Below, one piece after another: positions 42,719-52,634 of a stretch of DNA of 64,000 nucleotides. The notes beneath the pieces were generated by a model. That model saw nothing but the letters and a program-made list of their open reading frames with translations, was not told where the DNA came from and searched no databases. Position numbers and translations under genes: made by a program. The stretch is from positions 558,001 through 622,000 of the forward strand of contig NZ_QXJC01000001.1 of assembly GCF_003570885.1 (NCBI RefSeq). The letters run 5' to 3'. Each line of letters opens with the position of its first letter. Within the stretch, counting starts at the first letter, position 1. Source of the DNA: Simplicispira hankyongi (GTDB lineage Bacteria > Pseudomonadota > Gammaproteobacteria > Burkholderiales > Burkholderiaceae_C).

Positions 42719-43563
42719 GCACAGCGCCTGAGCCCACCGCCGGGGTGAGCAGCGCGGCATTCCAGGGCGCAGCGGTACGCTTTACCGTGCTGATCCCGGC
42801 GCGTATGGCGTCGAGCCGGCTGCCAGACAAACCCCTGGCCGACATCGCCGGCCTGCCCATGGTGGTCCGCGTGGCGCAGCGGGCCGCGCAGAGCGGCGCA
42901 TTGCGCACCGTGGTGGCGGCCGACGACGCACGCATCCTGCGCGCCTGCACCGAGCACGGCGTCGAGGCCATTGCCACGCGCGCCGACCACGCCAGCGGCA
43001 GCGACCGCCTGGCGGAGGCCTGCGCAGCGCTGGGACTGGAGGGCGACGACCTGGTCGTCAACGTCCAAGGCGACGAACCGCTGATGGACCCGCAGCTGGT
43101 GCACTCGGTCGCTGCCATGCTGGCGGCCCAGCCTGCTGCCAGCATGGCGACCGCCGCCCACGCCATCGCTTCGCTGGAGGATTTTCACAACCCCAACATC
43201 GTCAAACTGGTACTGGATGCCCACGGCTGCGCGAGCTATTTCAGCCGCGCGCCCATCCCTTGCGCACGCGACTTGCGCGGTACCGAGTGGTGGAACGGCG
43301 CGGCAGAGCGGGCGCAGCCACGCCTGGGCAGCCTGGCGGGATTCACGCCACTGCGCCACATCGGCATCTACAGCTACCGGGCCGCCTTCCTGCGCAGCTT
43401 TCCCACGCTTGCACAGGCGCCTACCGAAGCCATTGAACAACTGGAGCAACTGCGCGCCCTCTGGCACGGCCACCGCATTGCGGTGCACCTGGCAGAGCAG
43501 GCACCCGGCCCAGGCGTGGACACGCCTGAAGACCTGGAGCGCGTGCGCGCCCTTTTTGCCTGA
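42715..43563 (+). CDS. kdsB: 3-deoxy-manno-octulosonate cytidylyltransferase
   Basis: A protein of up to 282 residues from GTG 42715 (the overlap with the Trm112 gene supports this start); the family core begins at [30 protein letters not shown], residue ~22. [16 protein letters not shown] and [15 protein letters not shown] are also typical. It activates KDO with CTP for lipopolysaccharide inner-core synthesis. It is slightly longer than usual at the N-terminus, so a start nearer ATG 42808 cannot be dismissed. Confidence 0.95.
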   Translation: MSTAPEPTAGVSSAAFQGAAVRFTVLIPARMASSRLPDKPLADIAGLPMVVRVAQRAAQSGALRTVVAADDARILRACTEHGVEAIATRADHASGSDRLAEACAALGLEGDDLVVNVQGDEPLMDPQLVHSVAAMLAAQPAASMATAAHAIASLEDFHNPNIVKLVLDAHGCASYFSRAPIPCARDLRGTEWWNGAAERAQPRLGSLAGFTPLRHIGIYSYRAAFLRSFPTLAQAPTEAIEQLEQLRALWHGHRIAVHLAEQAPGPGVDTPEDLERVRALFA

Positions 43564-43615
43564 GTCGGCCCCGTAAGCAAGAGCGCGGGAAGCGCGTGCT
43601 ATCCTCGTTTGCTGA

Positions 43616-44344
<729 letters not shown>

Positions 44345-44373
44345 CGCCGCCGACCCCGGCAGCGCCAGCAGAC

Positions 44374-44404
44374 AAAGCGCCCAGCGATGGGCGCTTTTTT
44401 TTTT
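44374..44404 (+). terminator. Rho-independent terminator after adk
   Basis: AAAGCGCCCA GCGA TGGGCGCTTT is followed by a long T-run ending at 44404. Confidence 0.92.
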
Positions 44405-44437
44405 GCGTCGCCCGTCCCGCCCGAAGCTGTACGCAGC

Positions 44438-45394
44438 TCACTGGGCCTGCATCAGCTCCAGCATCAGCGAAATGCGCGCCTTCACCGGCGAAAGCCCACC
44501 AGTCAGTGGCAAGCCATGGCCAGGCGTGCCTACGATCTGGCCGAACGGGCAACGGCTCCCCACACGCACCTGCACCCCTTCCTGCTGCGCCCGCTGCAAA
44601 GCGGCCTCAAGTCGGTAGTGCAAGCTTCCATTGCCCGTCGCTGCGACCACCAGGCCGCGCACCCCTGCCCGCACCAGAGCGTCCACCTGTGCCCCACTGG
44701 CGCCCGCGTGACTAAGGACAATTTCAACCCATGGCCAGGCAGCCCCCTCCTTGGGCACGGAGAAAGCGGGCTTGTCCACCTCCCCGGCACTGGGCCAAGG
44801 GTGTGCCAGGCGCAGGTGACCTTCTTCCATCCAGCCCACCGGTCCGACATCGCCTGAGCCCAGAGCGTCCAACCGGTAAGGGTGAAGTTTTTGCACATGG
44901 CGCGGCAGGTGCACTGCGCCCGCGCTCACCACACTCACACCGGCAGCACGGGCGCCGCAGGCCAGCGCCAACGCATCGCGCAGGTTCTGCGGACCATCAG
45001 GCGAGAGCGCCGTCGCAGGCCGCATGGCACAGGTCAGCACCACCGGCTTGCGCGCCTCCAAGGTGCAGGCCAGGAACCAGGCCGTCTCCTCCAAGGTGTC
45101 CGTCCCATGCGTAATGACAATGCCTTGAATCGCCTCATCCGCGAGGTGCACCACACACCTGCGGTGCAACGCGGTCCAGAGCTCGAAATCGACATTTTTG
45201 CTGTCAATCTGCGCCACTTGCTCTGCGTCCAGGTCCATTTCCGGCGGCAAGGCAAGGTGCCCAAGCCCCCCCAGCAAGGCCTGCACTGACCGTTCACCCG
45301 CCTGGTAGCCAACGTTGTCACCAGGCTGCACAGCGCTCCCGGCAATCGTGCCGCCAGTACCCAACACCATGATTTTTTGTCTCGCCACTTGCAT
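44438..45394 (-). CDS. L-asparaginase
   Basis: A 318-residue asparaginase/glutaminase-family enzyme, hydrolysing asparagine to aspartate and ammonia. The two signatures are present: [10 protein letters not shown] with the nucleophile threonine near residue 14, and [18 protein letters not shown] with the second Thr-Asp pair. No signal peptide is seen, so it is cytoplasmic. The SOS box of lexA lies only 12 bp upstream of this start, so LexA could influence its transcription too. Confidence 0.92.
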   Translation of the reverse strand: MQVARQKIMVLGTGGTIAGSAVQPGDNVGYQAGERSVQALLGGLGHLALPPEMDLDAEQVAQIDSKNVDFELWTALHRRCVVHLADEAIQGIVITHGTDTLEETAWFLACTLEARKPVVLTCAMRPATALSPDGPQNLRDALALACGARAAGVSVVSAGAVHLPRHVQKLHPYRLDALGSGDVGPVGWMEEGHLRLAHPWPSAGEVDKPAFSVPKEGAAWPWVEIVLSHAGASGAQVDALVRAGVRGLVVAATGNGSLHYRLEAALQRAQQEGVQVRVGSRCPFGQIVGTPGHGLPLTGGLSPVKARISLMLELMQAQ

Positions 45395-45405
45395 CTCCCG
45401 AAAAA

Positions 45406-45421
45406 CTGTTTAAAAATACAG
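45406..45421 (+). promoter_or_regulatory. LexA binding site (SOS box)
   Basis: CTGTTTAAAAATACAG fits the CTGT-N8-ACAG consensus exactly. It is 41 bp upstream of lexA and 11 bp from the divergent asparaginase gene. This is the expected site of LexA autorepression. Confidence 0.9.
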
Positions 45422-45462
45422 GTACTGAAGCTTCATACAGGCCTGCTTTGCGCAGTACGACC

Positions 45463-46137
45463 ATGTTCAACGGCCCCCGTCTTACCCCCAGACAGCAACA
45501 AATTCTGGATCTGATCCAGACTGCCATTGCGCAATCCGGCGCGCCCCCAACGCGCGCCGAAATTGCCACAGCCCTGGGCTTCAAGTCGGCCAACGCGGCA
45601 GAAGAGCATCTTCAGGCGCTGGCTCGCAAAGGCGTTATCGAACTGATCAGCGGCACGTCGCGCGGCATCCGGCTGCGCAGCGAGGCGGTACGCAACATCA
45701 ACGCCGCGCGCGGCACCCAATTCAGCCTTCCCATTCCCGGACTCACCCAGCTTGCGCTGCCCCTGGTAGGGCGCGTGGCGGCAGGCTCTCCCATTCTCGC
45801 GCAGGAACACATCGAACAGACCTGGTGCGTCGAGAGCAGCCTGTTCGAGCACAAACCCGACTACTTGCTCAAGGTGCGCGGCATGTCCATGCGCGACGTG
45901 GGCATCATGGATGGCGATCTGCTCGCGGTTCGGCAAACACGCGAGGCACGCAACGGCCAGATCATCGTGGCCCGCATCGGTGACGAGGTAACCGTCAAGC
46001 GCCTGCGGCGCACGGCACACGCAATTGAGTTGCTGCCCGAGAACCCGGACTTTCCCGTCATCGTCGTCCAGCCAGGTGAGCCCTTCGAGATTGAAGGCCT
46101 GGCTGTCGGCCTGATCCGCAACACCATGTTGAACTGA
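45463..46137 (+). CDS. lexA: LexA repressor
   Basis: A 224-residue SOS regulator. The ATG at 45463 begins the family sequence ([34 protein letters not shown] winged helix). The self-cleavage site is Ala-Gly in [10 protein letters not shown], with the catalytic serine in [12 protein letters not shown] and lysine in [20 protein letters not shown]...TVKRL. It is repressed by its own product at the SOS box upstream and derepressed by RecA-driven cleavage. Confidence 0.97.
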   Translation: MFNGPRLTPRQQQILDLIQTAIAQSGAPPTRAEIATALGFKSANAAEEHLQALARKGVIELISGTSRGIRLRSEAVRNINAARGTQFSLPIPGLTQLALPLVGRVAAGSPILAQEHIEQTWCVESSLFEHKPDYLLKVRGMSMRDVGIMDGDLLAVRQTREARNGQIIVARIGDEVTVKRLRRTAHAIELLPENPDFPVIVVQPGEPFEIEGLAVGLIRNTMLN

Positions 46138-46253
46138 CCCTTTTCTATGCGCCGCAGGTGGCGGGCGCTTGGCGGGGCAGGAGCCTCACCATCCCTGCGA
46201 TGCATAGCTACGTCAATCCTGCCTGTGTTCATCCATTTTCATGGGAGCTTCAC

Positions 46254-46607
46254 ATGCACAGTCTTCTGGCTCGCGCCTCACAACTGACTTTGTCCTTTTT
46301 TTCTGCGCGCCAATGGCTCGGCACAGCCGGGCGCCACATGCCCGCACGTCCCCGTCCCGCACACGATTTCCCGCACACGCGTGGTTTCACCCCCAACCAT
46401 AGAACCGGATGTGCAGCGCAATCCGAGCAGCCGCCCGAGAGACATGCATGCAGCGCTGCGTCAGGCATGCTGAAAACTCACCCGGCGCGACCCGTGCGCG
46501 TACTGCGCATGCGTGAGGGCACTACAGAGCGGCTGGCCATCGTGGGCCGCATGGCCGACGTATGTGCGGAACTTGACCGCCTGGCTGCGCGCGAACGCCT
46601 TTGTTGA
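46254..46607 (+). CDS. Small protein of unknown function downstream of lexA
   Basis: A 117-residue frame starting at ATG 46254. The first ~75 residues are low-complexity and basic; the last ~40 (VRVLRMREGTTERLAIVGRMADVCAELDRLAARERLC) look like a genuine conserved small domain, helix-strand-helix in character. I recognise no family. Its position 115 bp after lexA without a clear terminator allows co-transcription, so it may be SOS-induced. The true start may lie further downstream. Confidence 0.5.
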   Translation: MHSLLARASQLTLSFFSARQWLGTAGRHMPARPRPAHDFPHTRGFTPNHRTGCAAQSEQPPERHACSAASGMLKTHPARPVRVLRMREGTTERLAIVGRMADVCAELDRLAARERLC

Positions 46608-46646
46608 CGAGAAGGCAAGGGGAAGTCTGCAAGGCACAATCGGGCG

Positions 46647-47654
46647 ATGAATATCGTGATTCTCGACGACTATCAGGATGCGGTTCGCAAGCTCCACTGC
46701 GCAGCCCGCCTCGATGCCCACTCCGCCAAGGTGTACACCAACACCGTCAAGGGCGTTGGTCAGCTGTCAGTGCGACTGAAAGATGCGGACATCATTGTCC
46801 TGATCCGCGAGCGCACGCACATCACACGCCAGTTGGTCGAGAAACTTCCCCGCCTGAAAATGATTGCGCAGACCGGCAAGGTCGGCAACCATATCGACGT
46901 GGGGTCCTGCACGGAGCACGGCATTGCAATCTCCGAAGGCGTCGGGTCTCCCGTGGCGCCAGCCGAGCTCACTTGGGGGCTGGTGCTCGCGGCCATGCGC
47001 CGCCTGCCGCAGTACATCTCCAACCTCAAGCACGGCGCCTGGCAGCAGTCAGGACTCAAGGCTGCCTCCATGCCGGCCAACTTCGGCGTTGGCAGCGTCC
47101 TGCGCGGCAAAACCCTGGGCATCTGGGGGTACGGTCGCATTGGTCAAATCGTGGCCGGATACGGCCGTGCCTTCGGGATGAACGTGCGCATCTGGGGCAG
47201 CGAGGCGTCACGTGCGCAAGCACTGACCGACGGCTACCAGGTGGCCATCACGCAGCAAGATTTCTTTTCCCAATGCGACGTTGTTTCACTGCATTTGCGG
47301 CTTACCCCGGAAACCCGCCACTTGATCACCCTCGAAACTCTGTCCTATATGAAGCCCACTGCTTTGCTGGTCAATACTTCACGGGCTGAATTGATTGAGG
47401 CCGATGCCCTGTTGGCAGCACTCAACCGGGGCCGTCCCGGCATGGCCGCGATCGATGTTTTCGAAAGCGAGCCCATTTTGCAAGGACACGCGCTGCTTCG
47501 CCTGGAAAACTGCATTTGCACACCCCACATCGGCTATGTGGAGCTGGACAATTACGAGCTGTATTTTGGCTCCGCTTTCGACAACGTGCTCAATTTCATA
47601 CGCGGCACACCTACCAATATCGTCAACCCAGGAGCGCTTCAGGTTCGACGGTAA
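46647..47654 (+). CDS. D-2-hydroxyacid dehydrogenase family protein
   Basis: A 335-residue NAD-dependent dehydrogenase of the phosphoglycerate/formate dehydrogenase superfamily. The Rossmann fold has GKTLGIWGYGRIGQIVAGYGRAFGM; the catalytic arginine is in LLVNTSRAELIE, glutamate in DVFESEPI and histidine in CTPHIGYVE. The substrate is not evident. It ends at a bidirectional terminator shared with the convergent livJ-like gene. Confidence 0.92.
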   Translation: MNIVILDDYQDAVRKLHCAARLDAHSAKVYTNTVKGVGQLSVRLKDADIIVLIRERTHITRQLVEKLPRLKMIAQTGKVGNHIDVGSCTEHGIAISEGVGSPVAPAELTWGLVLAAMRRLPQYISNLKHGAWQQSGLKAASMPANFGVGSVLRGKTLGIWGYGRIGQIVAGYGRAFGMNVRIWGSEASRAQALTDGYQVAITQQDFFSQCDVVSLHLRLTPETRHLITLETLSYMKPTALLVNTSRAELIEADALLAALNRGRPGMAAIDVFESEPILQGHALLRLENCICTPHIGYVELDNYELYFGSAFDNVLNFIRGTPTNIVNPGALQVRR

Positions 47655-47680
47655 CGCAAGCCCGTACGCGGCTGGAAATT

Positions 47681-47708
47681 AAAAAGGCTTCCCGAGGGAA
47701 GCCTTTTT
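47681..47708. terminator. Bidirectional terminator
   Basis: AAAAAGGCTTCCC GA GGGAAGCCTTTTT forms a perfect hairpin with A- and T-runs, shared by the two converging genes. Confidence 0.92.
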
Positions 47709-47740
47709 TGGGTTCAGGCACAAGGCCTGAAAACAGGACC

Positions 47741-48871
47741 TTAGTTCAGCGGGTTTTTCTTGCCATCGATGTAGTGGTACAACGTGATGGCGGGAGTCTG
47801 CATTTCGCCATTCTTCGTAAAGGCGATCGTGGCGGTCACGCCCTTGTAGTTGGACTTCGCCAGTTCTTTCACGTACACCTTGGGGTCCACTGAGTTGGCA
47901 CGCTTCATAGCGTCGACCAGCAGCATCGTGGCGTCGTAGGTGTAGGGGCTGTACACTTGGAACTCGCCTGGGTACTTGGCGTCATAGCGCTCCTTCCACG
48001 CCTTGCCGCCAGGCATCTTGGCGAGCGACGAACCACCTTCAGCACAGACCACGTTGTTCAGCGTCTTGGCGCCGGCTGCGAGCTGGGCGAGTGCAGCGGT
48101 GCAAACGCCGTCGCCGCCAAAGTACTTCACGTCAGCCATCCCCAGCTGCTCCATCTGGCGCAGCATCGGGCCGGCTTGTGGGTCCATACCGCCGAAGAAG
48201 ATGGCGTCCGGCTTCTTGGCCTTGATGGCGGTCAAAATCGCCATGAAATCCGTCGCCTTGTCGGTCGTGAACTGCTGATCAACCTGCTTCATGCCCAGGC
48301 CCGCTGCGGTCTTGGCAAACACGTCTGCCACGCCTTGGCCGTAGGCCGTGCGGTCGTCGATCACGGCAAAAGACTTGAGCTTGAGCGTATCGTGGGCATA
48401 GTGCGCCAAGCCTGCGCCAAGGGCGTTGTCGTTCGCGATGATGCGGAACGTGGTGTCATAGCCGGGCTTGGTCAGGCTGGGGTTGGTGGCAGCACCCGTC
48501 ACCATGGGAATGCCGCAGTCGTGGTACACCTTGGATGCGGGAATGGTCGTGCCCGAGTTCAGGTGACCCACCACACCGGCAACCTTGGAGTCGCACAGCT
48601 TCTGGGCAGCTGCCGTACCTTGCTTGGGATCCGCTGCGTCATCTTCGGCCTGCAGTTCAAACTTGATTTTCTTGCCGCCGATGGTCACACCCTTGGCATT
48701 CAAGTCCTCAATGGCCATGCGCGCGCCATTTTCGTTGTCCTTGCCGTAGTGGGCTTGCGCACCCGACACCGGGGCGACGTGACCAATCGTGACCACTTGC
48801 TCCTGGGCCAGAGCCATGCCGGCAACAGCTGCAAACGCTGCGGCTACGGTCAGTTTCAACTTCAATTGCAT
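47741..48871 (-). CDS. Branched-chain amino acid ABC transporter substrate-binding protein
   Basis: A 376-residue periplasmic binding protein of the LivJ/LivK type with a signal peptide (KLTVAAAFAAVAGMALA). The conserved opening is VVTIGHVAPVSGAQAHYGKDNENGARMAIEDLNAKG, followed by GVVGHLNSGTTIPASKVYHDCGIPMVTGAATNP, the ligand-contact region. Permease and ATPase genes are not adjacent, so it works with a transporter encoded elsewhere. The 133 bp upstream show no other gene. Confidence 0.94.
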   Translation of the reverse strand: MQLKLKLTVAAAFAAVAGMALAQEQVVTIGHVAPVSGAQAHYGKDNENGARMAIEDLNAKGVTIGGKKIKFELQAEDDAADPKQGTAAAQKLCDSKVAGVVGHLNSGTTIPASKVYHDCGIPMVTGAATNPSLTKPGYDTTFRIIANDNALGAGLAHYAHDTLKLKSFAVIDDRTAYGQGVADVFAKTAAGLGMKQVDQQFTTDKATDFMAILTAIKAKKPDAIFFGGMDPQAGPMLRQMEQLGMADVKYFGGDGVCTAALAQLAAGAKTLNNVVCAEGGSSLAKMPGGKAWKERYDAKYPGEFQVYSPYTYDATMLLVDAMKRANSVDPKVYVKELAKSNYKGVTATIAFTKNGEMQTPAITLYHYIDGKKNPLN

Positions 48872-49004
48872 AGGAATCTCCAGTAAAGATTAAACGCTGA
48901 GCATCTTTTTGTGTCTCAACGCCGAAGAAGATAACGCATATTCATGCCCAGCGGCACTAGGGAACACGCGCAAATCAGCGCAGCGCGATGCGCAAAAGCT
49001 GTCC

Positions 49005-49562
49005 TTATGCTGGCGGCGTTCCTACCCCTGCCGCGAGCTCGTCAGCGACTGCTTCGTACACCGCCTGACGAACTACCGCCTCGATCTCTTCGCGCAGGCG
49101 AGGGACGATGGAGCGGGTTTGCTCTTCCACCACTGCGGCAATGGCACCGCGAAGGCGAATATCGAGCGATACGTCCACACGTTGCATCACCCGGTGCACC
49201 AACAGCTCCTCAAAATCCTTGCTCAGCACCGAATGCACAGGTTCGGGCGGCGGCACCTGGGTAGCCGACCCTTTGGAAGGCGCGCTGGAGTGCGCCCTGG
49301 GCGTTGGTGCATCCGGCCGCAATGCTGCGGCACCAGGGACAGCTGGACGGCTCACAGCCGACGGCGCATGAAGCCCAGCCATCGACCCGGTCGATGGCGA
49401 TGGCGATGGCGATGGCGATGGCGATGGCGATGGCGATGGCGATGGCGATGGCAATGGCGACGATGGCGATGGCCCGGCCCGCTCGGCAGCGGCATCCTGC
49501 ACCACCTCGGTCAGGGTGGGTACAAATCGGGGCGGCACTCTTGGAACGGAAGGTTCTGGCAT
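49005..49562 (-). CDS. DUF2486-like protein with Ser-Pro repeat
   Basis: A 185-residue protein from the ATG at 49562, which overlaps the holC stop by one base (TGATG); a GTG one codon earlier is possible. A run of about eleven Ser-Pro dipeptides lies at residues ~37-59, encoded by a hexanucleotide repeat. The C-terminal half is helical (SKDFEELLVHRVMQRVDVSLDIRLRGAIAAVVEEQTRSIVPRLREEIEAVVRQAV), resembling DUF2486 proteins found after holC in Burkholderiales. Function is unknown. Confidence 0.75.
   Translation of the reverse strand: MPEPSVPRVPPRFVPTLTEVVQDAAAERAGPSPSSPLPSPSPSPSPSPSPSPSPSPSTGSMAGLHAPSAVSRPAVPGAAALRPDAPTPRAHSSAPSKGSATQVPPPEPVHSVLSKDFEELLVHRVMQRVDVSLDIRLRGAIAAVVEEQTRSIVPRLREEIEAVVRQAVYEAVADELAAGVGTPPA
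49392..49457 (+). repeat. Hexanucleotide tandem repeat (CGATGG), ten perfect units plus one variant
   Basis: CGATGG is repeated ten times without change at 49392-49451, followed by CAATGG. On the coding (minus) strand it encodes Ser-Pro dipeptides. Slipped-strand changes of one unit would add or remove two residues without a frameshift, so the length should vary between strains. Confidence 0.95.
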
Positions 49563-49996
49563 CACACCCCCTGCGCTAGATCGTGGCGCACCAGCGCGTA
49601 GCCACGTTGCACATAATGTCTCCAGCGCACGCGGGCGGCAGCACGGTCTGCCTCATCGTCGGCGACCACCACTTCAATCAGTCGCTCGAAGCTGCCAAAC
49701 CCTGGCGGGACGCCGCCTTCCAGGTTCAGCAGCACCTGCCTGTGCGGCAGCTCACACGCATCGTCATGCGCCAACACGATGGGAGAGGCCTGCAGCAACT
49801 CTGGAGCATCCCCCAGCCTGCAGTGCGCAACAAAATCCTGCGGCGCCATGTTCCACAGCATGGCGTCGAGCGGGTCCATCAACGCCAGCGGCGTCCGGAT
49901 CACCAAGCGCTGGCCCTGGCGCAGCAACTTTCGCGCTACACGGCAGGCGTATGTCACCTTGTCCGGTGCATTGAAGTGAAACGCAATCTCGGTCAT
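49562..49996 (-). CDS. holC: DNA polymerase III chi subunit
   Basis: A 144-residue HolC: EIAFHFNAPDKVTYACRVARKLLRQGQRLVI and LDAMLWNMAPQDFVAHC are typical, ending LIEVVVADDEADRAAARVRWRHYVQRGYALVRHD. Chi links the clamp loader to single-stranded DNA-binding protein. It overlaps pepA by 4 bp (ATGA), the usual pepA-holC arrangement in proteobacteria. Confidence 0.94.
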   Translation of the reverse strand: MTEIAFHFNAPDKVTYACRVARKLLRQGQRLVIRTPLALMDPLDAMLWNMAPQDFVAHCRLGDAPELLQASPIVLAHDDACELPHRQVLLNLEGGVPPGFGSFERLIEVVVADDEADRAAARVRWRHYVQRGYALVRHDLAQGV

Positions 49997-51519
49997 GTAC
50001 CAGAGATCTTGGCGGCGCGGGCAGGTCGCGGCGCCTTCTTGGCCCGACCGCGTGGCACGTTCTCAGAAGAGGCGGCATCTGGTTGTGCACGCGCAAGCAG
50101 CCAATTCACCAGCAAGCCCACCGGCCTGCCCGTCGCGCCTTTGGCCGTCCCACTCTTCCAGGCCGTGCCCGCAATATCCAGGTGCGCCCACGGCACCTCG
50201 CCCACAAACGACTGGAGAAACTTGGCAGCAGTAATCGAACCTGCCGGTCGCCCGGCCACATTGGCAAGATCGGCAAAATTGCTCTTGAGTCCTTCGGCAT
50301 ATTCATCGTCCAGCGGCAGGCGCCAGGCCAGATCGCCAGCACCTTCGCCAGCGGCGAGCAATGCCTGGGCCAGCGCCTCGTCTGAGGCAAACAGCCCGCT
50401 GCGCACGCCGCCCAGCGCGATGACACAGGCGCCGGTCAGGGTCGCGATGTCCACGATGACGGCCGGCTTGTGGCGCATGCCATAGCACAGAGCGTCGCAC
50501 AGCACCAGCCTGCCTTCGGCATCGGTGTTGAGCACTTCGATGGTCTGTCCGCTCATGCTTGTCACCACATCGCCAGGCTTGACCGAGCGGCCGTCCGGCA
50601 TGTTTTCACAGGCGGGGATCAGGCCCACGACATTGATGGCAGGCTGCAACTGCGCCAGCGCTCGAAAAACGCCCAGAACACTGGCCGCGCCACACATGTC
50701 GAACTTCATCTCATCCATTTCGGGCGCCGGCTTGATGGAGATGCCGCCGGTGTCAAACGTAATGCCTTTGCCTACGAGCACCACGGGCGCCTGCGAGCGG
50801 GCCGCGCCCGTGTAGCGCAGCTCGATAAAGCGAAGCGGCTCTTCAGATCCGCGCGCCACCGCGAGGAACGCCCCCATCTTCAGACGGCTCACTTCGGCAG
50901 GCCCCATCACCTTGCAGGCGATGCCGGGTTGCTTGGCAAGCGCCTTGGCCGCGTCGGCCAGCATGCGCGGCGTGGCATGGTTGGCCGGTCGGTTGCCCCA
51001 TTCGCGCGCCAGTTCCACCCCGAGCGCCACCGCCACGCTGGATGCGAAGGCCTGTGCCACGGCGGTTGGTTCGCGCACGCCCACCACCACGCGTGACAGC
51101 GAAGACGCTTCTCCCTTGGGCTTCGTGAGCGTATAGACATAGGACACGTGCGCAGCACCTTGCACGGCGGCGGAGACTGCCGCCGCATTGGCCTCTGCGG
51201 CAAAGCAGATCGCAACCCGCTTGGTGCCGGGTGACCGAAAAGCGGCTGCGGCGCCCGCAAGTGCCTGGCGCACGCCACGGGCATCTCCCAAGCCAATCCC
51301 GGCAAAAAGAACCCGACGGGCGGCAATGCCCGCACTCTGGTAAAAGCTCAGCAGCTTTCCCGGCTTGGGATCAAAGTCCTTGTGCTTGATCGCCTCACCA
51401 ATGAGGGCAGAAAGCGGATCGGTGCCAGCGACAAAATCCTGCCCGACAAGCACCACCAGTTGGTCGCATTTTTCGGCCGCAGCTGCCCGCAGGTCCATGG
51501 TTTTGAGATCAAAGTTCAT
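49993..51519 (-). CDS. pepA: Leucyl aminopeptidase
   Basis: A 508-residue M17 metallopeptidase. The ATG at 51519 starts the family sequence MNFDLKTM; a longer frame to 51561 runs into lptF. Metal and catalytic residues lie in VVLVGKGITFDTGGISIKPAPEMDEMKFDMCGA and the signature NTDAEGRLVLCDALCYG. It removes N-terminal residues from peptides; in some bacteria it also acts in Xer recombination. It is divergent from lptF with only 23 bp between starts. Confidence 0.97.
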   Translation of the reverse strand: MNFDLKTMDLRAAAAEKCDQLVVLVGQDFVAGTDPLSALIGEAIKHKDFDPKPGKLLSFYQSAGIAARRVLFAGIGLGDARGVRQALAGAAAAFRSPGTKRVAICFAAEANAAAVSAAVQGAAHVSYVYTLTKPKGEASSLSRVVVGVREPTAVAQAFASSVAVALGVELAREWGNRPANHATPRMLADAAKALAKQPGIACKVMGPAEVSRLKMGAFLAVARGSEEPLRFIELRYTGAARSQAPVVLVGKGITFDTGGISIKPAPEMDEMKFDMCGAASVLGVFRALAQLQPAINVVGLIPACENMPDGRSVKPGDVVTSMSGQTIEVLNTDAEGRLVLCDALCYGMRHKPAVIVDIATLTGACVIALGGVRSGLFASDEALAQALLAAGEGAGDLAWRLPLDDEYAEGLKSNFADLANVAGRPAGSITAAKFLQSFVGEVPWAHLDIAGTAWKSGTAKGATGRPVGLLVNWLLARAQPDAASSENVPRGRAKKAPRPARAAKISGT

Positions 51520-51542
51520 AATCGCCTCTTTACATTGCGTCC

Positions 51543-52634
51543 ATGTTATTCGATTCATCACTGCGCAAGGAGTTGGCCCGCAGCTTTGGCGCCACCCTGG
51601 TAGTCCTGGTCACGGTGGTCATGACCATGATCCTGATCCGTACCCTGGGGCAGGCCTCCAGAGGCAACGTCAGCCCGTCTGATGTCATGCTCGTCATGGG
51701 GTACACGGTCCTCGGCCAACTCCCCACCATTCTCTGTCTCAGCCTGTTTGTTGCCACCATCGGCAGCCTCTCGCGCATGTACCGAGACAGCGAGATGGTG
51801 ATCTGGTTTTCCAGCGGCCGTGGCCTTGCCAGTCTGCTGCCCGCGTTGCTGCGTTTCGCCTGGCCGGCAATGCTGGGCGTGGCCGTGTTGTCGCTGCTCG
51901 CCTGGCCCTGGGCCAACCGGCAAGTTCAGGAGCTGCGCACGCAGTACGAACAGCGCGGCGACGTGGACCGGATTGCGCCGGGTGAATTTCAGGAATCCGC
52001 CAGCGGCAAGCGGGTCTTTTTCATTGACAAGGACAGCCCTGAGCCCAACACGGCCAGCAATGTCTTCATCGCCGCGAACGAGCACGGCACGCAGGCCGTG
52101 ACATCGGCGCTCAGCGCGCACATCGAAATGCGCGGGGCAGACCGCTTTGCACTGCTGAGCAATGGGCAGCGCCTGGAAACCAGCACTGACAAGCCGGAAA
52201 TCAAACTGAGCGAGTTCAAGTTGTACGGCACCCGTGTCGGCTCGGCCAAGGCTGGGCTGGGTGACGATGGCGCTGCCAAGACGCGCAGCACCCGCGAGCT
52301 TCTGGCGCAGAGCGCGCCCACATTCCAGGCCGAACTGGCATGGCGTGTGGGCCTGCCGTTCACCGCCTTCAACCTGGTGGTGCTTGGCCTGGGGCTGGCG
52401 AGCGTCAATCCCCGTGCCAGCCGCAGCGGCAATCTGCTATTTGCCTTGTTTGCCTTTGTTGTTTACTACAACTTCATGACGCTTGGGCAGAGTTGGGTCG
52501 AATCCGGGCGCTTTGGCCTGTTGCCCTACGTCGGCATGCTGCACGGCGGCGTGCTGGTGTTTGCGCTTGCCCTCATCGGCATTCGCCACAACCGCTGGTC
52601 ATGGACCACACTGTGGCGCAGGAGGGCCGCATGA
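51543..52634 (+). CDS. lptF: LPS export ABC transporter permease LptF
   Basis: A 363-residue inner-membrane permease with six helices: three N-terminal (around residues 16-36, 55-77, 98-120) and three C-terminal (around 275-350), with a periplasmic beta-jellyroll domain between. The start MLFDSSLRKELARSFGATLVVLVTVVMTMILIRTLGQASRG is characteristic. With LptG and LptB it extracts lipopolysaccharide from the inner membrane. The stop overlaps lptG by 4 bp. Confidence 0.95.
   Translation: MLFDSSLRKELARSFGATLVVLVTVVMTMILIRTLGQASRGNVSPSDVMLVMGYTVLGQLPTILCLSLFVATIGSLSRMYRDSEMVIWFSSGRGLASLLPALLRFAWPAMLGVAVLSLLAWPWANRQVQELRTQYEQRGDVDRIAPGEFQESASGKRVFFIDKDSPEPNTASNVFIAANEHGTQAVTSALSAHIEMRGADRFALLSNGQRLETSTDKPEIKLSEFKLYGTRVGSAKAGLGDDGAAKTRSTRELLAQSAPTFQAELAWRVGLPFTAFNLVVLGLGLASVNPRASRSGNLLFALFAFVVYYNFMTLGQSWVESGRFGLLPYVGMLHGGVLVFALALIGIRHNRWSWTTLWRRRAA

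Noticed and set aside
49392-49470. Possible CRISPR array
   Set aside because: The unit is a 6-bp tandem repeat with no spacers; it is a coding microsatellite.
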